From NCBI GenBank assembly GCA_913064755.1, contig CAJYBQ010000041.1:1-13268 (forward strand): DNA of 13,268 bases, written 5' to 3'. The position numbers and the translations under genes were made by a program. Origin of the DNA: an uncultured Alphaproteobacteria bacterium. GTDB lineage: Bacteria > Pseudomonadota > Alphaproteobacteria > Minwuiales > Minwuiaceae. The notes beneath the pieces were generated by a model that saw only the letters and a list, made by a program, of their open reading frames with translations, was not told where the DNA came from and did no database searches. This document shows, in pieces, positions 6,798 to 13,268 of the stretch (position 1 is the stretch's first letter; each line of letters opens with the position of its first letter).

Positions 6798-7517
6798 ATG
6801 AACCAAGCACCCGTCAGTCTGGGCCGCAGCATTGCGGATGGGTGGCGCATGGCCTTCGGCTTTGCGCTGGGTGCCTTCACGTTCGGCATCGTCTACGGCT
6901 CGGCAGCGCATGTGCAGGGCATGAGCGACATTCACACCCTGGTGCTGAGCCTCACGGCCTTCGCCGGGGCAGCGCAGTTCGCGGCGCTGCCGTTCTGGAC
7001 CGACCCGCTGTCCTACCTGGCCATTGCCCTTGCCGCCGGAATGGTATCGTCCCGCAACATCCTGATGGGCGTGACCCTGGCCCCCATGCTGCGCGCGATG
7101 CCGCCACTGCAACGCCTGGTCGGCATCTGGCTGATGGTGGACGCAAGCTGGGCACTGGCGATGCGGGAGCATCGACGGGCCGATGTCAGCCTCATCTACC
7201 TGACCTGCACCCTGACCCTGGCGATCACCTGGATGGCCGGCGTGACCATCGGAGTCAGCCTGCCCGGCGTGCTGGACCCCGTGACCCTGCAGGGTCTCAG
7301 CCATGGTGGCGTGACCTTCCTGTTCCTGATCCTGATCATGGTGACGCGCAGCCGCATCGGCCCGGTGACCCCCTGGCTGATCTCGGCGGTTGCCGCGATC
7401 GCGGCGGATCACTGGCTGGCCCCGCATTTCACCCTGATCATCGGCGTCGGCGCAGGCGCGCTCGCCGGGCTGATCCTGCCGGAACACCGCAAGGGGAGTG
7501 ACGCTGACAATGGTTGA
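6798..7517 (+). CDS. azlC: AzlC family branched-chain amino acid exporter, large subunit
   Basis: This 239-residue inner-membrane protein belongs to the AzlC family, which together with the small AzlD subunit exports branched-chain or related amino acids. Family features are the N-terminal GFALGAFTFGIVYGSAA segment, the AFAGAAQFAAL motif in the next membrane helix, and the SSRNILMGVTLAP segment with the conserved Arg-Asn. Several further hydrophobic helices follow to the C-terminus (WMAGVTIGVSL, FLFLILIMV, FTLIIGVGAGALAGLIL). Length is normal for the family. ATG 6798 (MNQAPVSLG) is chosen because the frame upstream of it reads as non-protein, although its ribosome binding site is weak. The gene overlaps azlD by 8 bases, so the two are co-translated. 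No Lrp-type regulator is adjacent. The exported substrate cannot be deduced from the sequence. Confidence 0.92.
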   Translation: MNQAPVSLGRSIADGWRMAFGFALGAFTFGIVYGSAAHVQGMSDIHTLVLSLTAFAGAAQFAALPFWTDPLSYLAIALAAGMVSSRNILMGVTLAPMLRAMPPLQRLVGIWLMVDASWALAMREHRRADVSLIYLTCTLTLAITWMAGVTIGVSLPGVLDPVTLQGLSHGGVTFLFLILIMVTRSRIGPVTPWLISAVAAIAADHWLAPHFTLIIGVGAGALAGLILPEHRKGSDADNG

Positions 7518-7815
7518 TTCCCTGTCGGCCTGGACCGGGGTCGCGCTGTTGACCGTGGTCGTCTTCGCCTCCCGCTACCTGGGCTATGCCATCGGCAGCC
7601 ATGTCCCGGCGGAAGGACGCTTGCGGCGGCTGCTGAACGTGCTGCCCGGCTGCGCCATCGCGGCGGTGGTCGCACCGCAGATCGCCGACGCCGGGCCATT
7701 GCAGATGGTCGCGCTGGCCATTTCGGGAATCGCGCTGTGGGTCACGGGCCATGTCGCCGTCGGCCTGCTGCTCGGCCTCGGGCTGCTGATCGGCGGCGCC
7801 CACCTGGGATTCTGA
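7510..7815 (+). CDS. azlD: AzlD family branched-chain amino acid exporter, small subunit
   Basis: This 101-residue, very hydrophobic protein has the size and helix pattern of AzlD: a first helix (GVALLTVVVFASRYLGY), a conserved RLLNVLPGCAIAAVVAP segment, and two more helices ending in LLLGLGLLIGGAHLGF. It is the obligate partner of AzlC. ATG 7510 is preferred to GTG 7498 because AGGGGAG at 7492-7498 lies at a workable distance (11 bases) from 7510 and would overlap the GTG. The start lies inside the end of azlC, in another frame. Confidence 0.9.
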   Translation: MVDSLSAWTGVALLTVVVFASRYLGYAIGSHVPAEGRLRRLLNVLPGCAIAAVVAPQIADAGPLQMVALAISGIALWVTGHVAVGLLLGLGLLIGGAHLGF

Positions 7816-7873
7816 GAGCGGCTCTCCGTTCGGCGTCCCGTGCCGCAGGCGGTGTCGGCTGATCCCGTCACGC

Positions 7874-7901
7874 TTGTGTGATCAGATGGAAACTGAATAT
7901 T
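7874..7901 (+). promoter_or_regulatory. Possible promoter for the cytochrome pair
   Basis: TTGTGT (7874-7879) and AATATT (7896-7901), separated by 16 bases, sit in the most AT-rich part of the 207-bp gap between azlD and the cytochrome c' gene. TCAC (7868-7871) and GTGA (7878-7881), six bases apart, form a short dyad overlapping the -35 element, a loose half-match to a CRP/FNR-family site. The rest of the gap shows nothing I can name. Confidence 0.35.
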
Positions 7902-8010
7902 TCCCGCTCTCTCCTTGTTAACCACCTGCCCGGTGCGGGATGATGGGGGGCACCGTTGCATGGATTGCCGTAGGGTCGGTGATCCGGTGACCAGTCGGTT
8001 GGGAATCCTG

Positions 8011-8016
8011 AGGAGG
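8011..8016 (+). promoter_or_regulatory. Strong ribosome binding site of the cytochrome c' gene
   Basis: AGGAGG lies 6 bases before ATG 8023. It is the best Shine-Dalgarno in the window and rules out the in-frame TTG start at 7915. Confidence 0.85.
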
Positions 8017-8022
8017 AATCTG

Positions 8023-8463
8023 ATGAAGAAGATCATTCTGGCGGGCATTGCCGCCACCGTATTCGCTGGCGCGGCCATGGCAGGCGCGCACGGCAGCATG
8101 TCCGACAAGCGCGTCGCCAGCATGAAGGAAATCGGTGGTGCCATGAAGGCCATCTCCGACGTGGCCAAGGGCAATGCGGAGGCGAGCGATGCCACCGTCG
8201 CCGCCGCGATGAAGATCAACACCCTGGCAAAACAGGTTCCGTCATGGTTCCCCGAAGGATCGGGTGAATACCGCGCCAAGGCCAACATCTGGACCGACTG
8301 GGCCGGCTTCAAGGCCGCCAATGACAAGCTGGTCGCGGCCTCCGCCGACCTGGTCGCCGCGACCAAGACCATGGATTCGGCCCAGATCGGTGCCGCACTG
8401 GGTGCCACCGGCAAGACCTGCGGCGGCTGCCACGAGACCTATCGCGGTCCGAAGCCGAGCTGA
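8023..8463 (+). CDS. Cytochrome c' (class II c-type cytochrome)
   Basis: This 146-residue precursor has a Sec signal peptide (MKKIILAGIAATVFAGAAMA, cleaved after residue 20) and a mature part of about 126 residues. The single heme-binding motif CGGCH (Cys133, Cys136, His137) is near the C-terminus, which defines class II cytochromes: four-helix bundles with a five-coordinate heme that can bind NO or CO in the periplasm. MKEIGGAMKAI at the N-terminus and the TCGGCHETYR ending fit the family, as does the length. It is transcribed just upstream of a diheme cytochrome c, with 5 bases between stop and next start, so the two probably work together. The role (NO binding or electron transfer) is not fixed by sequence alone. 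Confidence 0.92.
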   Translation: MKKIILAGIAATVFAGAAMAGAHGSMSDKRVASMKEIGGAMKAISDVAKGNAEASDATVAAAMKINTLAKQVPSWFPEGSGEYRAKANIWTDWAGFKAANDKLVAASADLVAATKTMDSAQIGAALGATGKTCGGCHETYRGPKPS

Positions 8464-8468
8464 TCGAC

Positions 8469-9419
8469 GTGATCTCCCGCATGCACACGCGCCGCCGACA
8501 GGTTCGGGTCCGGCGTTCAGGCTTTCGCCAGGTCGGGCTGCTGCTCGGCCTGGCGTCGCTGCTGGCCGTTCCGTCACTGCTGCTTTCGGGACTGTCGCAG
8601 CCCGCGGCAGCCGAAACGGCGGTCGAGAGAGGCGAATACCTGGTCCGCGCCGCTGGCTGCATTGCCTGTCACACGGCGAAGAAGGGTGGCGTCGAATTCG
8701 CGGGCGGGCATGCGCTGGAGACACCTTTCGGCACGTTCTACAGCCCCAACATCACCCCGGACCCCGATCATGGCATCGGCAGGTGGTCCGATGACGATTT
8801 CGTGCGCGCGCTGCACGAAGGCGTGGCACCGGACGGCGGGCGCTATTTCCCGGTCTTCCCCTATGGCAGCTATACCCGGATGACGCGCGATGACGCCCTG
8901 GCCATCAAGGCCTACCTGTTTTCGCTCGATCCCGTTGCCCAGCCGGACCGCGAACACGACGTCAGCTTCCCGTTCTCCTGGCGGTTCATGCAGCGCGGCT
9001 GGCGCACCCTGTTCTTCGACGAAGGCCGCTTCGAGCCCGATCCGGAAAGATCGGCGGAATGGAACCGCGGGGCCTACCTGGCCGACGCCCTGACCCATTG
9101 CAGCGAATGCCATACCCCGCGCAACATCTTGGGCGGTCTGAAGCGGAGCCAGTACCTGGCAGGGACCGCGGACGGGCCGGAGGGACAATCCGTTCCGAAC
9201 ATCACCCCGCACGAGACCGGCATCGCCGACTGGGGCAAGGGTGACCTCGTGTCCCTGCTCGAAAGCGGCATGAAACCCGATTTCGACAACGTGCAGGGCA
9301 CGATGGCAGAGGCGATCGACGATGGCCTGAAGTACCTGACGAAGGAAGACCTGCGCGCCATCGAGACCTATATCTACAGCGTCCCGGCAATCGACAATAC
9401 CGTTGAAAAGTCGAAGTAG
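8469..9419 (+). CDS. Diheme class I cytochrome c, periplasmic
   Basis: This 316-residue protein has two class I heme sites, CIACH (residues 64-68) and CSECH (211-215). Each begins a domain with its own likely Met ligand (Met138 in YTRMTRDD and Met279 in GTMAEAIDDG). The two domains share family motifs: YLVRAAGC / YLADALTHC before the heme, and NITPD / NITPHETGI after it. It resembles the cytochrome subunits of membrane-bound alcohol and gluconate dehydrogenases, but those usually have three hemes and a C-terminal anchor; this one ends in a charged tail without a membrane helix. The N-terminus is Arg-rich, then hydrophobic, with cleavage probably after QPAAA (residue 48), so the mature protein is periplasmic. 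The start is GTG 8469 or ATG 8481; neither has a strong ribosome site, consistent with coupling to the cytochrome c' gene. No dehydrogenase gene is nearby. Confidence 0.88.
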   Translation: MISRMHTRRRQVRVRRSGFRQVGLLLGLASLLAVPSLLLSGLSQPAAAETAVERGEYLVRAAGCIACHTAKKGGVEFAGGHALETPFGTFYSPNITPDPDHGIGRWSDDDFVRALHEGVAPDGGRYFPVFPYGSYTRMTRDDALAIKAYLFSLDPVAQPDREHDVSFPFSWRFMQRGWRTLFFDEGRFEPDPERSAEWNRGAYLADALTHCSECHTPRNILGGLKRSQYLAGTADGPEGQSVPNITPHETGIADWGKGDLVSLLESGMKPDFDNVQGTMAEAIDDGLKYLTKEDLRAIETYIYSVPAIDNTVEKSK

Positions 9420-9631
9420 GGCAATCACATGGCGCGATCGAGCGACAGATCAGCCACGCGGTTTCCGCTTCATGACGAAGACCGGACCTGGCAGCATGGC
9501 GGAAGCCGTTTCGACCGAATAGTTGCCGGAACGTGCATGCGTGCGCAGAAGACAGCCATGCAGTTTCAATAGTGGTGAGCGACATCTCGTCGCGATAACA
9601 TGCCGCCATTGTATATTCAGCGAGGTCTGCC
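9420..9631. other. Gap before the adaptor gene, with a short palindrome
   Basis: GCGAC (9579-9583) and GTCGC (9589-9593) flank ATCTC, a perfect 5-bp dyad about 40 bases before the TTG start at 9632. GTATAT-like sequence at 9611-9616 could be a -10 element. A 47-codon frame (9429-9572, ATG to TAG) is open but has no family resemblance and no good ribosome site. The upstream dyad could bind a regulator of the efflux adaptor; this is inference only. Confidence 0.3.
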
Positions 9632-10798
9632 TTGTCCGACACAGGCAAAGAACTTTCGGCCGCCGAGCCAGGGACGCAGGACGTCGACACCGCGTCGGCC
9701 GGTGGTGGCGTCGTGACCGCGGGGCCGGTGCCTCGCCGTCGGCGTCCCCTGCGCCGGTTCGTGCTGCTGGTCGTCATCCCCGTGCTGGTGATTGCCGGTG
9801 CCGGTTTCGGATATGCCCTGGGCGGGCGCTACATCACCACCGAGAATGCCTACGTGAAATCTTCCAAGTTCGCGGTGTCCAGCGATCTTGATGGCCGCGT
9901 CAGCGCCGTTCACGTGACCGAGAACCAGCGGGTACGCGCCGGGGATGTACTGATCGAACTGGACAGCCGTGCCCATGAAATCCGCCTCGCCGAGGCGGAA
10001 GCCGAACTTTCCCGCGCGCGCAGCCAGGTGGCGCGCCTGAAGGTCGACTATCGTGCCTCGCTGGCCGAACTGGAAGAAACCCGTGCCCGCATCAGCCACC
10101 TGGAGAAGCAGACGGAACGATACCGTGGCCTGTCCAGGCGCGGCATTGCCGCCTCCGCCCAGTACGAAGGCGCGGCCGCCGACCTGTCCGCCGCCAAGCG
10201 CAAGGTCGCGACGCAGCAGGAACGGGTCAAGGAAGCCCTGATCGCCATCGGCGGCGACGTGAACCGCCCGGTCGAGGAACACCCCGTCTACCTGGCCGCC
10301 GCCGCGAAACGGGACGAGGCCATGCTCTGGCTCAACTACACCCGCATTCCCGCACCGTCGGACGGCATCATCACGGCGATCAACCTGGAACCCGGTGAAT
10401 ATGTCGAAAAGGGTGAGCCGATCTTCGCCCTGGTCGATGACCGCGACACCTGGGTCGAGGCCAACCTGAAGGAAACCCAGCTGACGCATGTTCATGCGGG
10501 GCTGAAGGCGGAGGTAGAGGTCGACGCCTATCCGGGCGTCAAGTGGCAGGCCACCGTGCAGGGCATCGCGCCTGCAACCGGGGCCGAGTTCTCCATCCTG
10601 CCGCCGCAGAATGCCTCCGGCAACTGGGTCAAGGTGGTGCAGCGCGTACCGGTGCGCCTGCGCCTGCTGCCGAACCAGGATCGCCCGCACCTGCGTGCCG
10701 GCATGACCGCGCATATTTCCATCGATACGGGGCGGGAGCGGAAGCTGCTGACCGATGCCCGTGCTGCCATCGGCATGCGACGCGCACCCCCCGACTGA
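9632..10798 (+). CDS. EmrA/HlyD-family membrane fusion protein (efflux adaptor)
   Basis: This 388-residue periplasmic adaptor would link an inner-membrane transporter to an outer-membrane channel. It has a cytoplasmic N-terminus with a basic RRRR patch, one membrane helix (residues 42-64), the first half of a lipoyl domain (AVSSDLDGRVSAVHVTENQR, then VRAGDVLIELD), and a long coiled-coil hairpin (about 113-230, rich in Ala, Glu and Arg). The second lipoyl half follows (IPAPSDGIITAINLEPGEYV), then a beta-barrel region. NWVKVVQRVPVRL at 331-343 is the hallmark of the EmrA type, which partners MFS drug pumps (EmrB) rather than ABC exporters. No EmrB, ABC or TolC gene lies in the window. The start is TTG 9632 with CGAGG (9621-9625) 6 bases upstream; no ATG or GTG with a better site was seen. 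Linkage to the RTX protein's secretion is possible but not supported by its subtype. Confidence 0.88.
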   Translation: MSDTGKELSAAEPGTQDVDTASAGGGVVTAGPVPRRRRPLRRFVLLVVIPVLVIAGAGFGYALGGRYITTENAYVKSSKFAVSSDLDGRVSAVHVTENQRVRAGDVLIELDSRAHEIRLAEAEAELSRARSQVARLKVDYRASLAELEETRARISHLEKQTERYRGLSRRGIAASAQYEGAAADLSAAKRKVATQQERVKEALIAIGGDVNRPVEEHPVYLAAAAKRDEAMLWLNYTRIPAPSDGIITAINLEPGEYVEKGEPIFALVDDRDTWVEANLKETQLTHVHAGLKAEVEVDAYPGVKWQATVQGIAPATGAEFSILPPQNASGNWVKVVQRVPVRLRLLPNQDRPHLRAGMTAHISIDTGRERKLLTDARAAIGMRRAPPD

Positions 10799-10823
10799 TC
10801 GCCGCCGCACCCGGCCTGGACAC

Positions 10824-10863
10824 CCCGCAGGATGCGTGACCGGCACCGGGGTTGTCCTGCGGG
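10824..10863. terminator. Candidate bidirectional terminator between convergent genes
   Basis: CCCGCAGGA (10824-10832) and TCCTGCGGG (10855-10863) form a perfect 9-bp inverted repeat with a 22-base loop. It lies between the adaptor stop at 10798 and the sulfatase stop at 10889, which point at each other. No T-run follows on either strand, so it is not a classical intrinsic terminator. Confidence 0.4.
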
Positions 10864-10888
10864 ACGGGTCAGCGTCCGGCGTACGCCC

Positions 10889-12349
10889 TCACCCCTGTTG
10901 CAGGTCGATCAAGGCGCCCTTCATGTCGCTGACCAGGCTGGCACGGGCCGGGTCGTTGACCAGGTTCACCGTCTCGTCCGGGTCGCCGGCCATGTCGAAC
11001 AGTTCACAGGGAACGCCGGAATGCATCTCCATCGTGAAGCGGTAATCGGCGGTGCGCATCGCGGCATAGGACTGGATGCGGGAACAGGGGATCTCGCGAT
11101 CGATCGCCGCCCCGCCCGTCACCTGGCCGACGAGTGACTGTCCGCGACAGCCCGCCGGTGGTGTCGTGCCGGCAATGTCGGTGATGGTGGCCGCGATGTC
11201 GGTCAGTTCCACCACCGCGTCATCGACGCGGCCGGTCGTGCCGGCAGGGGGCACGACGATCAGCGGCACCTGCGCCGATCCCTGGTAGAAGTTCATCTTG
11301 GCCCAGAGACCATGGGTGCCGAGCATTTCACCATGGTCGCAGGAATAGATGATCCAGGTATTGTCCAGTTCCCCCCGCGCGCGCAGCAGGTCCAGCACCG
11401 CACCGATCTTCTGGTCGATCAGCGACACCATGCCGAAATAGTGGCGCATCCCCTCCGCCACGAAGGCCGGCGTCATGGTTTCGCGCTGCGAATGACCGGC
11501 CAGCAGCCCCAGGTAATGTGCCCACTCCCCGTTCACCGCCTCCGGCGGGGTGAGGTCCGGCACCCGGATGTCGGCATCGGCGTAGAATGCCGCCCAGTCC
11601 GGATCGTCGATCAGCGGCACATGCGGCTGCACGAAGGCCAGTTTCAACAGGAACGGCCGGGTATCGTCGCGGGTCTGCAACCAGTCCATCGCCTGGTCGG
11701 CGAGAAAGCTGGTCAGGTCATGTTCCTGCGGCACGACGCTGGTTTCCCCCCGCCAGTGCGTCGGGGTCAGGCGGAAGACCCCGCGGATCTGGTCGCGATA
11801 GGCGTCCCCCAGGCCATCGCCCAGGCCGTCGAGATAGTCTGCATAGGGGGTGCGGAAGGCCTTCGCCGAATGCACGTACTTGTCGTATTCCTCGACCACG
11901 TGATCCCATCCGAAGCTGCGGACCAGATCGTCGTAGCGGCGAAAATCCACCTGCCCGCCCGCTGCCTTGACCTCTTCGCGTGTCGGGATGCCGTGATAAT
12001 GGGTCTTGCCGATGCTGGCGGTCTCGTACCCCGCGCCCTGCACCTGCTTCATGAACGTGGGCCAGTCGGGGCTGATCTCCCCCGCCTCGTCCAGGTCCTT
12101 CGACGCATGGGTGGCGGAGGCCGCGTCATTGTAGAACACGCCCAGGTCATAGGGATGCTGGCCGGTGATCAGCGATGCCCGGGAGGGCTGGCAGATGGGG
12201 CTCTGGCACCAGGCCCTGGTGAAGCGCACACCGCGCGCCGCCAGTCCGTCCAGGTGCGGCGTCTGCACCGTCGGATGCCCGGCGCATCCCATCACGTCGT
12301 GGCGATGCTGGTCGCTGAAGATGAACAGGATGTTCGGTTTCTCGGTCAT
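10889..12349 (-). CDS. Sulfatase family hydrolase (choline sulfatase / phosphonate monoesterase type)
   Basis: This 486-residue enzyme is of the alkaline phosphatase superfamily and hydrolyses sulfate esters or phosphonate/phosphate mono- or diesters. Catalytic Cys53 lies in CQPSRASLITG, the C-x-P-S-R motif that is oxidised to formylglycine by a maturation enzyme not present here. Metal ligands are Asp13-Gln14 in FSDQHRHDVMG and Asp338-His339 in CDHGEMLGTHG. Other active-site candidates are Asn74, Lys115, His117, His243 and Lys351. The DQ rather than DD pair and the DHGEMLGxxGLWxKM signature group it with choline sulfatases and phosphonate monoester hydrolases rather than arylsulfatases. There is no signal peptide, so it is cytoplasmic. 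A GGGGGG tract lies 5 bases before the start on its strand. It is divergent from the dioxygenase gene at 12447. The true substrate is not decided by sequence. Confidence 0.92.
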   Translation of the reverse strand: MTEKPNILFIFSDQHRHDVMGCAGHPTVQTPHLDGLAARGVRFTRAWCQSPICQPSRASLITGQHPYDLGVFYNDAASATHASKDLDEAGEISPDWPTFMKQVQGAGYETASIGKTHYHGIPTREEVKAAGGQVDFRRYDDLVRSFGWDHVVEEYDKYVHSAKAFRTPYADYLDGLGDGLGDAYRDQIRGVFRLTPTHWRGETSVVPQEHDLTSFLADQAMDWLQTRDDTRPFLLKLAFVQPHVPLIDDPDWAAFYADADIRVPDLTPPEAVNGEWAHYLGLLAGHSQRETMTPAFVAEGMRHYFGMVSLIDQKIGAVLDLLRARGELDNTWIIYSCDHGEMLGTHGLWAKMNFYQGSAQVPLIVVPPAGTTGRVDDAVVELTDIAATITDIAGTTPPAGCRGQSLVGQVTGGAAIDREIPCSRIQSYAAMRTADYRFTMEMHSGVPCELFDMAGDPDETVNLVNDPARASLVSDMKGALIDLQQG

Positions 12350-12446
12350 GGTTTCCCCCCGACACTTCTCGTTCTGCTGGATCGTGGCGCAAAGTCGGCG
12401 CGGAGGCTACATTTCCGCCCGCGATCCATGAAAGGGAGACAGGCAC
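12350..12446. promoter_or_regulatory. Divergent promoter region with a 7-bp inverted repeat
   Basis: This 97-bp gap must hold the starts of both the sulfatase (minus) and the dioxygenase (plus). TGGATCG (12378-12384) and CGATCCA (12422-12428) form a perfect inverted repeat around a 37-base core. TACATT (12408-12413) inside the core is a possible -10 for the plus-strand gene. One regulator bound to both arms could control both genes. Confidence 0.4.
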
Positions 12447-13250
12447 ATGCTGGACAGCGCAACGATCGAGGCATTCCAACGCGACGGCGTGGTGGTTCTG
12501 AAAGGGGCAGCGGACGCCCATTGGCTGGAACGTCTGCGCGAGGCCGTGGAGCAGAACATCGCCGCGCCCGGCCCGTTCGGAAAGGTCTACACGCCGGAGG
12601 GCGCGGACGGGTTCTACTTCGGCGACTACTGCAACTGGGACCGGATCGACGGCTATCGTGCCTTTGCCCGCGAGAGCGGGATCGCGGAAAAGGTCGCGGC
12701 GCTGTTCGGCAGCCGCCGCATCAACCTGTTCCACGAACATGTCCTGGTGAAGGACCCCGGCACCCAGACCGCGACCCCCTGGCACCATGACCAGCCCTAC
12801 TGGACCGTGGACGGCGACCAGGTCGGTTCGACATGGATCGCGCTGGACCCGGTACCGGTGGATGTCACCATGTCGTTCGTCGCCGGGTCGCACCTGTCGG
12901 GCGTGCACTACCGGCCGCGCTATTTCTCCAACGAGAGCGATTACGAGGATCACGACGGGCCGTCGGTGCCGGACCTCGATGCCGATCCCGACGCCTACCG
13001 CATCCTGCGCTTTGCCGTGGCACCGGGTGACGCCATCGCGTTTCACCCCCGCCCCCTCCACCGCGCACCGGGCCACACGGCCCACCCCCCCCCCCGTGCC
13101 CCCAACGTGCGCGCGGCGGGCGTTTTCGCTGTTTATTGCGTCTTTGTACCGGGCCGCCGCCGGCGTGGCGGCCCAGGGGGGCAACCCCCTACCCGCCAAC
13201 ATCCGAATCGAGCGGCAGCTACGAAATGTGTGGCGCACGGGCCGTGTTGA
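12447..13250 (+). CDS. Phytanoyl-CoA dioxygenase (PhyH) family protein, 3' end corrupted
   Basis: This is an Fe(II)/2-oxoglutarate-dependent oxygenase of the PhyH family, hydroxylating a small unknown substrate in the cytoplasm. The N-terminus (FQRDGVVVLKGAAD) is typical. The HxD iron motif is in PWHHDQPYW (His113, Asp115); MSFVAGSHLSG precedes the distal part, and PGDAIAFH starts the second iron-ligand region with His205 in PLH. GGGAG at 12434-12438 lies 8 bases before ATG 12447. From about residue 200 the protein departs from family expectation: HPRPLHRAPGHT stands where HMRTLHGAPGNT would be usual. A run of 11 C follows at 13085-13095, and the expected RRAFSL motif is found only in the +1 frame (CARRAFSL near 13108-13131). 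The frame then runs on to TGA at 13248-13250 with meaningless Arg/Gly-rich residues. The annotated end is therefore not real. Confidence 0.8.
   Translation: MLDSATIEAFQRDGVVVLKGAADAHWLERLREAVEQNIAAPGPFGKVYTPEGADGFYFGDYCNWDRIDGYRAFARESGIAEKVAALFGSRRINLFHEHVLVKDPGTQTATPWHHDQPYWTVDGDQVGSTWIALDPVPVDVTMSFVAGSHLSGVHYRPRYFSNESDYEDHDGPSVPDLDADPDAYRILRFAVAPGDAIAFHPRPLHRAPGHTAHPPPRAPNVRAAGVFAVYCVFVPGRRRRGGPGGQPPTRQHPNRAAATKCVAHGPC
13085..13095 (+). repeat. Run of 11 C within the PhyH gene
   Basis: An 11-base C homopolymer sits in an extremely C-rich stretch (13045-13103). The reading frame of the conserved PhyH motifs changes across this area, so the run length is probably wrong. Confidence 0.8.
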
Positions 13251-13268
13251 CAGTCACCCCCTGCAGTG
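13104..13268. other. Right-end sequence of doubtful quality
   Basis: After the out-of-frame RRAFSL motif, none of the three plus-strand frames continues the PhyH C-terminus recognisably. One frame stays open to the edge but matches nothing I know. The stretch may be error-laden or joined from elsewhere. It ends with CTGCAG, a PstI site, at 13261-13266, which I only note. Confidence 0.45.

Noticed and set aside
3452..6889. A 1145-codon open frame on the minus strand opposite the RTX gene
   Set aside because: It is a by-product of the repeated Gly/Asp codons (GGC, GAC, GGT) whose complements give Val/Ala/Gly codons without stops. The translation is a monotonous VIA/VVA-type repeat with no domain, and the plus-strand protein is clearly real.
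7813..7826. Short GAGAGC/GCTCTC hairpin after azlD
   Set aside because: The loop is a single base (or three with a 5-bp stem) and no T-run follows; too weak to call a terminator.
7915..8022. N-terminal extension of the cytochrome c' gene from TTG 7915
   Set aside because: It would place 36 unrelated residues before a perfect signal peptide; AGGAGG at 8011 serves ATG 8023.
9429..9572. A 47-codon frame before the adaptor gene
   Set aside because: No clear ribosome site, no recognisable domain, and residue use unlike neighbouring genes; probably chance.
11312..12790. A 492-codon plus-strand frame across the sulfatase and the start of the PhyH gene
   Set aside because: It is antisense to the well-supported sulfatase and out of frame with PhyH; it has no coherent domain.
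1..13268. CRISPR arrays, transposases, phage or defence genes
   Set aside because: No spaced identical repeats outside the RTX gene, and no translated frame resembles a transposase, integrase, nuclease or phage structural protein.

Overview
This window is mostly high-GC, gene-dense DNA of proteobacterial type. The gene families (FecR-headed RTX protein, AzlC/AzlD, cytochrome c', EmrA-type adaptor, sulfatase, phytanoyl-CoA dioxygenase-like protein) best fit an alphaproteobacterium, perhaps a marine Rhodospirillales-like one. This assignment is inferred from gene content, not from any marker gene. No rRNA, tRNA, CRISPR array, IS element or transposase was seen.

Layout. Bases 1 to about 670 look unlike the rest: a coding fragment with a GDS tandem repeat, a strongly C-skewed stretch, and a short Cys-pair reading frame. 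Next comes a phosphotransfer (HPt) domain that is probably the end of a hybrid histidine kinase (to 1318). A giant secreted calcium-binding RTX protein follows (1427-6670, 1747 aa), with a FecR-like head, an acidic linker, about 1,300 residues of glycine/aspartate repeats and a type I secretion C-terminus. The genes azlC and azlD (6798-7815) form an overlapping branched-chain amino acid exporter pair. A cytochrome c' and a diheme cytochrome c (8023-9419) form a two-gene operon. A lone EmrA/HlyD-type membrane fusion protein (9632-10798) comes next. It converges on a sulfatase on the minus strand (10889-12349), which is divergent from a phytanoyl-CoA dioxygenase-like gene (12447 onward) that runs into the right edge.

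Working together: azlC/azlD is a clear functional pair. The two cytochromes are a probable periplasmic redox pair. The sulfatase and dioxygenase share a 97-bp divergent promoter region and may act on a common organosulfur or organophosphorus substrate (inference). The RTX protein needs a type I secretion system, but no ABC exporter or outer-membrane channel is present; the only adaptor protein is of the drug-efflux (EmrA) subtype.

Data quality: both ends are suspect. At the right end the dioxygenase gene degrades into a C-rich stretch with an 11-C run and a frame break exactly where a conserved C-terminal motif should be. At the left end the histidine-kinase remnant lacks its expected upstream domains. 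Both look more like contig-end error or misjoining than biology. The most interesting real object is the RTX protein, whose repeats are broken by five copies of a larger non-RTX module at near-regular spacing.
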